Origin: Oceanitalea stevensii
Lineage (GTDB): Bacteria; Actinomycetota; Actinomycetes; Actinomycetales; Actinomycetaceae
Direction: 5' to 3'
DNA: 64,000 bases
Assembly (NCBI RefSeq): GCF_014837105.1
Contig: NZ_JACSPO010000001.1
Location: 346,276 to 410,275 of the forward strand
The position numbers and the translations under genes were made by a program. The notes beneath the pieces were generated by a model. It worked only from the letters and a program-made list of their open reading frames with translations. It did not search any database and was not told the origin of the DNA. Within the stretch, counting starts at the first letter, position 1. Each line of letters begins with the position of its first letter. Shown in pieces: positions 18,971 to 27,308 of this stretch.

Positions 18971-21471
18971 CGCCTCGCCGTGGGCAGGTGAGCAGAGAGG
19001 AACTGCCCGGTGACGCTGTGGGCGTCCTCGGCGATCTGATCCGGCGTGCCGACGGCGACGATCTGCCCGCCAGCCTCGCCGCCGCCGGGGCCCATGTCGA
19101 TGACGTAGTCGGCGTTGGCGATGAGGTCGAGGTCGTGCTCGATGACGATGACGGTCGCGCCGCGGTCGGCCAAGCGCTGGAGCACGCGAAGCAGCGTGCG
19201 GACGTCGAGCGGGTGGAGGCCGACGCTCGGCTCGTCGAGGACGAAGACGGCGTCGGACTGGTCGCGGTGGAGCTGGGTGGCGAGCTTGAGCCGCTGGGCC
19301 TCGCCACCGGACAGCGCTGGAGTGTCCTCGCCGAGCGTGAGGTAGCCCAGGCCCAGGTCCGCGAGGGCCTGCAGGCGCCGGCGCACCTTGGCGATGTCGC
19401 CGACGGCGTCGATCACCTCGTCGACCGTGAAGCCCAGCAGCTCCGGCAGGGCGAGGCCGTCGCGGCGGATCTCGCTCGCCTCGGGGGCGTAGCGTGAGCC
19501 GTTGCAGTCGGGGCAGGGGACGTCGACGTCGGGCAGGAACTGGACGTCGAGGGTCACCTGGCCGGTGCCCTCGCAGCGTGGGCAGGCCAGGGAGCCGGTG
19601 TTGTAGGAGAAGTCCGAGGCGGTGAGGCCGCGGCGCTTCGCCTCCTCGGTGGCGGCGTAGGCCTTGCGCAGGTCGTCGTAGACGCCGGAGTACGTGGCGA
19701 CCGTCGAGCGGACGTTGATGCCGATCGGCGTCGCGTCGACCGTGTGGACGCGCTTGATCCCCTCAGCCTCCACGGACCGCACGTGACGGGGGAGCCGGGG
19801 TGCGCCGTCGTCGTCGTCCGCGAGGGCGAGCAGGGCCGGAACGAGGGACTCGAGGACCAGGGTGGTCTTGCCGGAACCGGAGACGCCGGTGACGGCGACG
19901 AGCCGGCCGCGCGGGACGTCGACCTCGAGGGGGTGGACGGTGTGGATGGCGTCGGTGGCGAGGCGGAGGCGCCCGGCGTCGAACATCTCCGCCTCCTCCG
20001 CGCGGTCGCGCACGACGACGGGCTCCTCGCCGGTGAGGAAGCCGCTGAGCAGGGAGTCGGGGCTGCCGGCGAGGTCCGCGGCGGTGCCCTGCGCGATGAC
20101 GCGGCCGCCGCCGGTGCCGGAGCCGGGGCCGATCTCGACGAGCCACGACGCCTCGCGCAGGATCTGGACGTCGTGGTCGACGAAGACGACGGAGTTGCCG
20201 TCGGCGAGGAGGTCGCGCATGACGCCGATGAGGCCGTCGACGTTCGAGGGGTGCAGGCCGATGGAGGGCTCGTCGAGGACGTAGAGGACGCCCGTGGTGC
20301 GGTTGCGGACGGCGCGGGCGAGCTGGACGCGCTGGCGCTCACCGGTGGAGAGGGTGGCGCCGGCGCGGTCGAGGGTGAGGTAGCCCAGGCCGAGCTCGAC
20401 GAGGCGGCGGGCCATGCGCTGGAGGGTCTCGACGAGGCCCTCGGACATCTCGTGCATGTTGCGCGGGAGGGTGGCGGTGACGGTCGGTGCCCAGGCGACG
20501 ACGTCGTCGAGGGTCATGGCGGTGACGTCGGCGAGGCCGAGCTCGCCGATGCGGGGGAGGCGGGCGCGCTCGCTGAGGCGGGTGCCGTCGCACGTGCGGC
20601 AGGTGCCCTCGGTGAGGAAGCGGGCCACGCGCCTGAGGCGCTTCTCGTCGGTGGCCCGCTTGAGCTCCTCGGTCACGGTGAGGCGGGCGTTGCGGAAGGT
20701 GAAGTTGAGGTCGTGCACGTTCTTCTTCGTGGCGAAGGTGATGTGCTTCTTCTCCTCCGGGCCGTTGAACACGATCTCGCGCTCCCAGGCAGCGAGGTCG
20801 CGGAAGGGGACATCGGTGCGGACGCCGAACTCGCGGATGATGGCCGGCTGGACCTTGAAGTTGAACATCTGCCAGGGCACGACGGCGCCGTCGTCGATGG
20901 TCTTCGACTCGTCGGGGACGAGGGCGGCGTCGTCGACGTCGCGGACCACGCCGGTGCCGGTGCACGTGGGGCAGGCGCCCTCGGAGTTGAAGGCGAGCTG
21001 CTCGGCGCCGGGGGCCTGGACGTTTGCGCCGCACTCTTGGCAGGTGAAGGGGACTTCCGCGGCGACGTCAATGGTGGGCGGGACGCGGTGGCCGTTGGGG
21101 CACACGTGGCTGGCGAGCCGGGAGAACATCAGGCGGATGACGTTGAGGAGCTCGGTGGAGGTGCCGAAGGTGGAGCGCACGCCCGGCACGCCGGGGCGCT
21201 GGCGCAGGGCGAGGGCGGCGGGGACGTGCTCGACGGAGTCGACGGCGGCGCGCGGGGCGTGGGCCATGCGGCGCCGCGTGTAGGTGGACAGGGCCTCGAC
21301 GTACCGGCGGGAGCCCTCCGCGTAGAGGACACCGAGGGCGAGGGAGGACTTGCCGGAGCCCGACACCCCCGCGATGGCGACGAGCTCACGCAGCGGGATG
21401 TCGACGTCGACGTCCTTGAGGTTGTGCACGCGGGCGCCGCGGACGGAGATGTGGTCGGGCTGCGAGGTCAT
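18967..21471 (-). CDS. Short UvrA-like ABC ATPase (UvrA2-type)
   Basis: Duplicated ABC ATPase of 834 residues, shorter than canonical UvrA (about 940-970). It has two Walker A motifs (GVSGSGKSS near 35 and GVSGSGKTT in the second half), two signature sequences (LSTGERQRVQLA and LSGGEAQRLKLA) and two zinc-knuckle sets (CPNG...CQEC...CPTC and CPRC...CPDC). Such UvrA paralogs may repair or tolerate DNA-binding drugs and are frequent near antibiotic genes. The reduced length suggests loss of much of the UvrB-binding region, so a resistance role rather than classical excision repair is plausible (inference). Convergent with the toxin-antitoxin pair. Confidence 0.9.
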   Translation of the reverse strand: MTSQPDHISVRGARVHNLKDVDVDIPLRELVAIAGVSGSGKSSLALGVLYAEGSRRYVEALSTYTRRRMAHAPRAAVDSVEHVPAALALRQRPGVPGVRSTFGTSTELLNVIRLMFSRLASHVCPNGHRVPPTIDVAAEVPFTCQECGANVQAPGAEQLAFNSEGACPTCTGTGVVRDVDDAALVPDESKTIDDGAVVPWQMFNFKVQPAIIREFGVRTDVPFRDLAAWEREIVFNGPEEKKHITFATKKNVHDLNFTFRNARLTVTEELKRATDEKRLRRVARFLTEGTCRTCDGTRLSERARLPRIGELGLADVTAMTLDDVVAWAPTVTATLPRNMHEMSEGLVETLQRMARRLVELGLGYLTLDRAGATLSTGERQRVQLARAVRNRTTGVLYVLDEPSIGLHPSNVDGLIGVMRDLLADGNSVVFVDHDVQILREASWLVEIGPGSGTGGGRVIAQGTAADLAGSPDSLLSGFLTGEEPVVVRDRAEEAEMFDAGRLRLATDAIHTVHPLEVDVPRGRLVAVTGVSGSGKTTLVLESLVPALLALADDDDGAPRLPRHVRSVEAEGIKRVHTVDATPIGINVRSTVATYSGVYDDLRKAYAATEEAKRRGLTASDFSYNTGSLACPRCEGTGQVTLDVQFLPDVDVPCPDCNGSRYAPEASEIRRDGLALPELLGFTVDEVIDAVGDIAKVRRRLQALADLGLGYLTLGEDTPALSGGEAQRLKLATQLHRDQSDAVFVLDEPSVGLHPLDVRTLLRVLQRLADRGATVIVIEHDLDLIANADYVIDMGPGGGEAGGQIVAVGTPDQIAEDAHSVTGQFLSAHLPTARR

Positions 21472-21552
21472 CGAGGACTCCTCCGGAGGGGGACGCGGGC
21501 GCGGCGTCCATCCTCTCCGCAGTGACGACGCCGAGCGACTCGTCGACCCTCG

Positions 21553-21587
21553 CCCCGACTGCCCACGGCGCTTGCGGGCAGTCGGGG
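21553..21587 (-). terminator. Perfect 12-bp stem hairpin after the VOC gene
   Basis: CCCCGACTGCCC (21553-21564) and GGGCAGTCGGGG (21576-21587) form a perfect 12-bp stem with an 11-nt loop. It lies about 45 bp beyond the VOC stop on the same strand and ahead of the UvrA-like gene, fitting an intrinsic terminator that insulates the latter. No U-tract is seen, common in high-GC genomes. Confidence 0.6.
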
Positions 21588-21630
21588 ACCGCAGCGGCGA
21601 CCCGGCTCAGACCGACCCGCCGCTGCGGCG

Positions 21631-22026
21631 TCAGGAGTCCTCGAGGACCGACAGGACGTTCCCCGCGGGGTCGGTGAACCAGGCGATGAGCGGACCGCCG
21701 CCGCGGAAGATGCCCTGCTCGTCCGTCTCCATCGGCGTCCCCGCGTAGTGCTCGAAGGTGACGCCGCGTTCCTTGAGCTCGGCCACGGCGGCCTCGACGT
21801 CGGGCACGGGGAAGTTGAGCACGGTGAACGTCGCGGGCTCGTGGGTGGGCTTGGCGTAGGCGAGCACGCGGGAGCCGCCGGGCAGGTCGATGAAGAGGAC
21901 GCCCTCCTGGCGGGCCTCCTCGACCGACAGCCCGAGAGTGTCACGGTAGAAGGACGCCGCACGGGCGGCGTCGTCCACGGAGAAGCCGGCGAACGCGGTG
22001 CTGTTCTCGAACAGTGAGGTAGCCAT
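21631..22026 (-). CDS. VOC-family (glyoxalase/bleomycin-resistance-fold) protein
   Basis: Single-gene VOC protein of 131 residues. It contains the paired beta-alpha-beta-beta-beta modules: FAGFSVDDAARAASFYRDTL at the N-terminus, VLNFPVPDVEAAVAELKERGVTFE in the middle and IAWFTDPAGNVLSVLED at the C-terminus, with the last acidic residue a likely metal ligand. Substrate unknown. ATG 22026 is preferred over a GTG five codons upstream. The hairpin motif at 22045-22072 sits the same distance from this start as its twin does from the RibD-like start at 14822. Confidence 0.88.
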   Translation of the reverse strand: MATSLFENSTAFAGFSVDDAARAASFYRDTLGLSVEEARQEGVLFIDLPGGSRVLAYAKPTHEPATFTVLNFPVPDVEAAVAELKERGVTFEHYAGTPMETDEQGIFRGGGPLIAWFTDPAGNVLSVLEDS

Positions 22027-22044
22027 GCAGGTGGAGACCACCCG

Positions 22045-22072
22045 CGACGGCGGAACTCATCGGTCGCCGTCG
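22045..22072 (-). promoter_or_regulatory. Second copy of the 17-nt hairpin leader motif
   Basis: CGACGGCG (22045-22052) and CGCCGTCG (22065-22072) form a stem around a 12-nt loop. The first 17 nt, CGACGGCGGAACTCATC, are identical to 14841-14857. On the transcript strand this reads GATGAGTTCCGCCGTCG and in both places includes an out-of-frame ATG AGT TCC GCC GTC that overlaps the real start. That suggests either a regulatory hairpin or a translated leader. Confidence 0.5.
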
Positions 22073-22265
22073 TGCACTGAGGTCTCGAAGGCACCGCTGG
22101 CGGCTGCACGAGGATGCCCGGGCGGGGGAGCCGTCAGCTGCCGAGGACCACCTGGTAGAGGCTGTGGGCGGGTGAGACCGACGCCGAGCATCGCGAGCCC
22201 GAGCGGCACCATCGCTAGCCACACGAGCACGTAGGCAGGTCATCTGTGACTCGCCCTGGCGATGC
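22073..22265. other. Intergenic stretch with a possible membrane-protein remnant
   Basis: No intact gene is visible. On the minus strand around 22170-22245 one frame reads like a membrane helix (YVLVWLAMVPLGLAMLGVGL) with no convincing start, then loses coding character. It may be a decayed gene end or chance. No promoter or repeat was recognised apart from the hairpin next to the VOC gene. Confidence 0.25.
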
Positions 22266-22784
22266 TCAGGCGCGGCTGGGGCGCTCGACGCCGTCGAGTG
22301 CCGTGGCGGCGCCCATCTTGTCCGCCGGGATAACGCTGAGCGTGCCGTCGCTCTCGAGGACGACGGCGCCGACGTTGGCAAGGTCGCCGTTGCCGGTGGC
22401 ACGCACCGCCTGACGCAGCTCGCCCATGGTCACCCGCTCCTCGCGAAGTGCCTGCTCCAGTGGGTCCCCGTGGCGGAGCAGCAGCGTCGGCTTCGCGGTG
22501 ATGACGGACCGGGAGCTCGGGACGCGGGTGGACGTCCACGTGATCACCAGCTGCAGCACGGTGAGGAGGCCGAAGGCGGCGAGCCCCTCGGCCCAGGTGA
22601 CGTTCGTGTCGAGCAGGGCCGTGGCGAGGATCGAGCCGAGCGCGACGGAGACGATGAGGTCGAAGGCGTTGAGCTTGGCCAACGTCCGCTTCCCGGTGAG
22701 GCGCAGGACGAGGACGAGCGTCACGTACGCCGCGGCCCCCACGGCGAGGATGCGAACGATGTCGGACCAGGTGTCGAACCACAT
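22266..22784 (-). CDS. DUF421/YetF-type membrane protein
   Basis: Protein of 172 residues. Three N-terminal helices (IVRILAVGAAAYVTLVLVL, LIVSVALGSILATALL, GLAAFGLLTVLQLVITW) frame the family signature RLTGKRTLAKLNAFDLIVSVALGS. A soluble YetF domain follows, including LLLRHGDPLEQALREERVTMGELRQAVRATG. The family is widespread in spore-formers and actinobacteria and its function is unresolved. It reads leftward towards the VOC gene but is separated from it by 240 bp. Confidence 0.88.
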   Translation of the reverse strand: MWFDTWSDIVRILAVGAAAYVTLVLVLRLTGKRTLAKLNAFDLIVSVALGSILATALLDTNVTWAEGLAAFGLLTVLQLVITWTSTRVPSSRSVITAKPTLLLRHGDPLEQALREERVTMGELRQAVRATGNGDLANVGAVVLESDGTLSVIPADKMGAATALDGVERPSRA

Positions 22785-22843
22785 GCTGCCAGCCCAGCAC
22801 GGACCGCGCGGGGCGGCGAGCCCGGGCGGACACCGCGCAACCG

Positions 22844-24583
22844 CTACGGCGCCGGTGCCGGCCGTTGGGTTGCCAGGGCGGTAGCCCCGGGGTCCGGCCC
22901 GAGGAGGACGACGGCGACGGCGTCGGCGTAGGCCTTGAGCTCGCTCTCCCGGTCCGCCTTGGAGATTACGGCGCTACCGGGCTCGGCCTTGGTCCCGTCG
23001 TACTGGTCCAAGGCGCGGTTGACCGGCGGCTCGACCGTGAACACGCTGATGTCCTTCGCCGGCCCGTAGAGGCCGAGCGAGATCCCTTTCTTGTTGGCCC
23101 GGTCCTTCCACGGCTTCGGCTTGCCCCCGGGTCCCATGTCCTCCCGCCAGGTGGCGTTCTCCTTACCGGCGCCCTCGTAGAGCTTGTTCCCGGTGACCGA
23201 CGGCGACGCCCGCTTCTTCGTGACGAGCGCGGCTGCTCTCGCTGCCTCGGCGCGCTTCGCCTTCTCCGCCGCCTTCTTCTCCTCGTCCGTCGTCGGTTTC
23301 TTCGCGGCCTTTCTCTCGGGCGTCGGTACGGGGAACGAGCGCCCCTTGAGCGAGGCTCCGGTCGCCCGGCTCTGGATGGCGTACGCCGTCGCGAGGGCGA
23401 GGTCGACGTCGTTCTGGGTCCGGGCGCTGTCCGCCTTCTCGGACGCCCGGGTCAGGTCCTTGATCAGCTGCTTCATCAGGGCTTTTCGCTGGGGCGCCGC
23501 CATCCCGTCGAACGCGGCGAGGAACGCCCGGAACGCGGCGACCGCCTCGATGGTCCGCTTCTTGGCGGGGCTGGTGAAGTGCGGATCGGCGAACACGCCC
23601 GACGCCGAGGTGTCCTTGGTGCCGTGGATGCTGATGATCCGCGACGGGTGGAAACGGTCGATGAGCTCCATGAGCATGACGTTCTCGGCGAGGATGGGGG
23701 ACACCTTCACCGGCCCGTCGCCGCCGCTCGCACTCGCCGTCGGGGCCGGCGCGGCCTTGAGCTCCTTCCCGGACGGGTCCAGCGCCTTGCCGCCCGAGTA
23801 GGAGCCCACCGTGGCCTCCAGGCTGGGGAAGTTCCGGTTGGTCTGGGTGCCGCGCTGACGCGTCCCCTCCTCGCCCCACGCCGGGTCCGCGTGCTGCGGG
23901 AACAGCGAGGGCACCACCACCACGGAGTAGTGCGGCTGCTGCTTCTGCAGGGTGGCGAGCAGCGCCTGCGCCACCTCGATGCCCTGCCGCTCGCTGCCGT
24001 GCACGCCCGCGATGACCAGGGCGCGCTCATCGCTCCTGCCCTTGACGAAGTGGACAACGACCGGCTGCGGCGGGATGTCTTTGGCGAGCGTCGGCGCCTC
24101 GGCCTTGGTGACGCCGCCGGACATGCCGAGCTGCCCGCGAAGGATCCTCAGAGCCATCCAGTGGTCGTCGGATCTCGGCAGCGCGGTCCGCAGCACGCCC
24201 GTCAGTGCCGCGAGCTCGGTGGCGTCGAGTGCGCCGTCCTTGAACCTCTTCTCGCCGACCAGCGCGAAGATCTCCGACGGCGGCTTACCTGTGGCCTCGT
24301 TGTCGAGCGCGTCGGAGAGCGGAGTGCGTTGGACGACAGGTCGGAGGAGGCGCTGGGCCTGCTGGTTCCCGACGGTCCGCTGCAGGTGCAGGGCCTGTGC
24401 CGGGGAGAGTCGCGCCGACGGCGGGGTGGCGAGGGCCAGGTCGACGGCGCGTCCTGGCTCGGTCCTCGTCGCCGCGGCACCGGAGAGCGTGGGTGGCCTC
24501 CCCGCCCCGCCCGGGCGTGCGCGAGCGTCGTCGCGGCGAGCCGTGCGGCCGCGTCGGGATGGTGGTCCCATGGCCGGCTCCAT
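22844..24583 (-). CDS. M14-like zinc carboxypeptidase with N-terminal LQRTxGN motif
   Basis: Protein of 579 residues with no signal peptide. After a basic, low-complexity N-terminus it has HLQRTVGNQQAQRLL then VVQR (66-86), a motif class seen on actinobacterial proteins linked to extracellular contractile injection systems. The catalytic part fits M14 metallocarboxypeptidases: zinc ligands His195 and Glu198 (GVHGSE), NRNFP at 249-253, His320 (ISIHG) and a candidate general base Glu518 in FTVEPP. Between these lies a long Lys/Ala-rich coiled segment (about 420-460). Such enzymes trim peptidoglycan peptides or protein tails. GAGGGAGAGG precedes ATG 24583. It is divergent from a second motif-bearing peptidase; the two may be co-delivered effectors (inference). 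Confidence 0.75.
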   Translation of the reverse strand: MEPAMGPPSRRGRTARRDDARARPGGAGRPPTLSGAAATRTEPGRAVDLALATPPSARLSPAQALHLQRTVGNQQAQRLLRPVVQRTPLSDALDNEATGKPPSEIFALVGEKRFKDGALDATELAALTGVLRTALPRSDDHWMALRILRGQLGMSGGVTKAEAPTLAKDIPPQPVVVHFVKGRSDERALVIAGVHGSERQGIEVAQALLATLQKQQPHYSVVVVPSLFPQHADPAWGEEGTRQRGTQTNRNFPSLEATVGSYSGGKALDPSGKELKAAPAPTASASGGDGPVKVSPILAENVMLMELIDRFHPSRIISIHGTKDTSASGVFADPHFTSPAKKRTIEAVAAFRAFLAAFDGMAAPQRKALMKQLIKDLTRASEKADSARTQNDVDLALATAYAIQSRATGASLKGRSFPVPTPERKAAKKPTTDEEKKAAEKAKRAEAARAAALVTKKRASPSVTGNKLYEGAGKENATWREDMGPGGKPKPWKDRANKKGISLGLYGPAKDISVFTVEPPVNRALDQYDGTKAEPGSAVISKADRESELKAYADAVAVVLLGPDPGATALATQRPAPAP

Positions 24584-24731
24584 GCGCGTGCCTCTCCCTC
24601 GACGAGCAGCGTGGCACGCTCACGCTGTCGGTGGCCGTCCGGTCGGCCCGCACGACCGGGCACACCCGACTGCCCGATCGTGCGCTCGTCCGCGCCTTGC
24701 CAGGCCCGGCCCGCAGCGGACACTGGAACTC
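24584..24731. promoter_or_regulatory. Shared promoter region of the LQRTxGN gene pair
   Basis: About 150 bp between the two divergent motif-bearing genes. It presumably drives both, which would make them coexpressed. No palindrome or clear -10/-35 was identified. The right-hand boundary depends on the uncertain start of the plus-strand gene. Confidence 0.3.
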
Positions 24732-27290
24732 GTGCGACCCCAGGGTCTGCGCCAGGTCGGTGCCGGTGCCGCGTCGACGAAGTTAGGGCGGCGGCGCGGT
24801 AGCGGCACCGCGGGCGAGGTCACGCCGTCGAGGCCCCACGGCACGTTCCGCACGGACCGGCTCGACCCGCCGACGGTGCTGGCGATGCAGCGCACCGCTG
24901 GGAACCTGGCCGTCGTCGGCCTTCTCACCCGTTCCCGACGGCGCCGCCCACCACCGCGGCGGGTGCAGCGCGCGCCGCTGGACCCCAAGCAGGACCCCAA
25001 GGGCTACACCCAGCCACAGGGCGTGAAGAACGTCGCCGGAAGCGGGACGACGCGGCGCGTGGTCACCGTTCCCGGGTTCGGCGTCACCGGCGGGTTCAAG
25101 GCCGAGTACACCCACCGGAAGAAGGACGCGAAGACCGGGGAGCTCGTCGAGGTCAGGACGCCGAGCGCCGAGCGGCGGATGACCGAGCAGTCGCCGGACA
25201 ACACGGCCGTCGTCGTCATGCCGGACGTCCTCGACAAGAACCGGCCCGTCCGGGTGGTGCTGCACTTCCACGGTTTCGGCTTCCGGGGCGGCACCGACCC
25301 GCACGCGGGGTACGCCGTCGCCTCGGGCAAGTCCAAGGACCCCGCCCACGGAGCGCTCGGCACCGTCCGCGACGTCGACCAGGAGCACTGGTCCCAGCAG
25401 ATCGGCGCGGTGAACACCGCTCGGGGCGCGTCCGGCCCGCAGACCGTCGCCGTCCTCGCCCAGGGCCGCGGCCGGTCGGAGTTCGGCAAGGTCCCGACCT
25501 TCCCGTACGTCCGCGCCGTGCTCGACGCCGTCCCGGAGCTGGCCGGGGTGAGTGACTTCTCGCTCGTCGTGTCGGGCCACAGCGGCGGCGGGTCGACGCA
25601 GGTCGCGGGGAAGGTGGCGGACCTGCGCGACGCGGCGCCACCACCCGCGAGCGGCACGGCACCGACGCGACCCTCCGACGTCGTCGTCATGTTCGACGCC
25701 GAAGGGGTCCTCTCGGTGATGTCGTGGGTGGTGGGGAAGGTGGGGGAGCTGGCTGCCGGACTCAAGGCCGACCCGGCCGGTGGGCAGCGGCTCATCGACG
25801 AGTCCCCGAAGTTCCGGGGCTACTTCGCCGAGTGGGGCGGTTACCGCACCCCGTACGTCACCGCGAACAGGATGCTCAAGCGCGCGCTCGCGACGGTGCC
25901 GGACCAGTGGACCCTCGCGGGCTCGCCCGGCCCGGGCACCAAGGTCGAGGACCTGTTCCGCATCGTCGCCGTCCCGGGCGTGCGGCATGAGACGGTGATC
26001 TCCAAGACCGGTCCAGCGACCGAGGGGGCGCTGGCCGACGCACTGACGGCGTCGACGTCACCGACGAGCGACCGCGCCCAGGCGCTCCCGTGGGACGCGA
26101 AGACCGTCCCGGAACTCAAGGCGGCGAAGCCGAAGAAGAAGGCTCCCGCCGTCCAGCCGCTGGCCGTCCAGCGTGACGACCCTGCGACGGCACCACCCGC
26201 GCCCGCCGCGGTCGCGCCCAAGCCGAAGGCGACGACGTGGAAGGCGAGCGACGCGGCGTCGGACTACGCGCTGACGACGGAGGACACCACCCTGCTCGCC
26301 TCGCAGACGGCCGCCGAGCGCGCCGCGGACCGGGCGGCATTCGGCAAGAGGCAGCAGGACCGGATCGTCGAGCTGACGAAGGCGGCGAAGAAGCGCGCCC
26401 TCACCCCGGAGGAGACGACGGAGCTGGCGGGCCTCCAGGCCCTCAGGACGAAGGTCGAGAACGCCAACCGCGCGCTGCGGCGCACGGACGTCGAGCAGAT
26501 CCTCGACGACGCCGGCTTCACCGTCGCCGGGTGGTACGGGGACATCCAGAAGGGGAGCTTCCTCGGTGTCCCGGCCCGGGTGCACAAGTCGCTCGCGGAG
26601 CGGCTCACCCAGGCGGAGACCGCGCTCGTCGGGGACGCGGCGATCAACCCGGACGGTGCCGATGCGAAGACCCTGGGCACCACCCTCGGCATGTACGGGA
26701 CCGCCAGCGACCTCCGCGCCCCGAAGAACGCCGTCGGCGGGTCGAGCCTGAGCCTGCACACCTTCGGCCTGGCGGTCGACCTCAACTACAAGGGCAACCC
26801 CTTCCTCGGCAACCAGGGGAAGACGGCGCCCGACGTCGTCGCCCGGGCCACGTCCCTGGTGAACGGCGCCGCCGTCGACGTCCTCACCGACCTCGGCGAC
26901 GCGCAGGCCTCCTTCACCGCTCTCAAGGCGGCCAACGACGCGCTCAAGACCTACTTCTCCTACCGCGAGGCCGCGAACCGGCCGCTGCTCGACGCCAAGC
27001 TCACCGGCCGTACAGCCGCCGCGGGGGAGCCGGCCGACGCCACCGGGTGGATCAAGGTCATCGAGCAGGACTACGTCGCGCTCAAGGACAAGGGCGACTT
27101 CAAGAAGCACAAGCCGCCGGAGGAGGGCTTCCTCGACCTCGACGAGCGGGTGGTCATGGCGCTCGTGGGCGCCGGGCTCACGTGGGGCGGGACGTACAAG
27201 ACGGCGAAGGACATCATGCACGTCGACCTGCGTGAGGGCGACGGCGGGAAGGTCAACAAGGCGCGGATCAAGCACACCGACAGCACGTAG
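24732..27290 (+). CDS. Alpha/beta-hydrolase plus M15-type peptidase with N-terminal LQRTxGN-like motif
   Basis: Large two-enzyme protein without signal peptide. The start is uncertain: GTG 24732 gives 852 residues and keeps the motif VLAMQRTAGNLAVVGLL (49-65) and a VQR at 78-80 intact; ATG 24885 would cut into it. Residues about 105-420 look like an alpha/beta-hydrolase with HFHGFGF and nucleophile Ser284 in SGHSGGG. A second LAVQR follows near 475, then a charged helical linker. The C-terminal domain has a VanY/M15-type zinc signature: SLHTFGLAVDLN (His676, Asp683) and IMHVDL (His830), indicating a peptidoglycan DD- or LD-peptidase-like activity. Together with the divergent M14 protein it suggests cell-wall-targeting effectors (inference). 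Confidence 0.75.
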   Translation: MRPQGLRQVGAGAASTKLGRRRGSGTAGEVTPSRPHGTFRTDRLDPPTVLAMQRTAGNLAVVGLLTRSRRRRPPPRRVQRAPLDPKQDPKGYTQPQGVKNVAGSGTTRRVVTVPGFGVTGGFKAEYTHRKKDAKTGELVEVRTPSAERRMTEQSPDNTAVVVMPDVLDKNRPVRVVLHFHGFGFRGGTDPHAGYAVASGKSKDPAHGALGTVRDVDQEHWSQQIGAVNTARGASGPQTVAVLAQGRGRSEFGKVPTFPYVRAVLDAVPELAGVSDFSLVVSGHSGGGSTQVAGKVADLRDAAPPPASGTAPTRPSDVVVMFDAEGVLSVMSWVVGKVGELAAGLKADPAGGQRLIDESPKFRGYFAEWGGYRTPYVTANRMLKRALATVPDQWTLAGSPGPGTKVEDLFRIVAVPGVRHETVISKTGPATEGALADALTASTSPTSDRAQALPWDAKTVPELKAAKPKKKAPAVQPLAVQRDDPATAPPAPAAVAPKPKATTWKASDAASDYALTTEDTTLLASQTAAERAADRAAFGKRQQDRIVELTKAAKKRALTPEETTELAGLQALRTKVENANRALRRTDVEQILDDAGFTVAGWYGDIQKGSFLGVPARVHKSLAERLTQAETALVGDAAINPDGADAKTLGTTLGMYGTASDLRAPKNAVGGSSLSLHTFGLAVDLNYKGNPFLGNQGKTAPDVVARATSLVNGAAVDVLTDLGDAQASFTALKAANDALKTYFSYREAANRPLLDAKLTGRTAAAGEPADATGWIKVIEQDYVALKDKGDFKKHKPPEEGFLDLDERVVMALVGAGLTWGGTYKTAKDIMHVDLREGDGGKVNKARIKHTDST

Positions 27291-27308
27291 GGGATGCGGG
27301 CGGCGCAG

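Noticed and set aside
19744..21525. Plus-strand open frame of about 590 codons opposite the UvrA-like gene
   Set aside because: Mirror frame of a conserved ABC protein; Gly/Glu/Val-rich with no motif.
22844..27290. Full contractile injection system
   Set aside because: Only possible cargo proteins are present; no sheath, tube, baseplate or AAA+ genes occur in the window.
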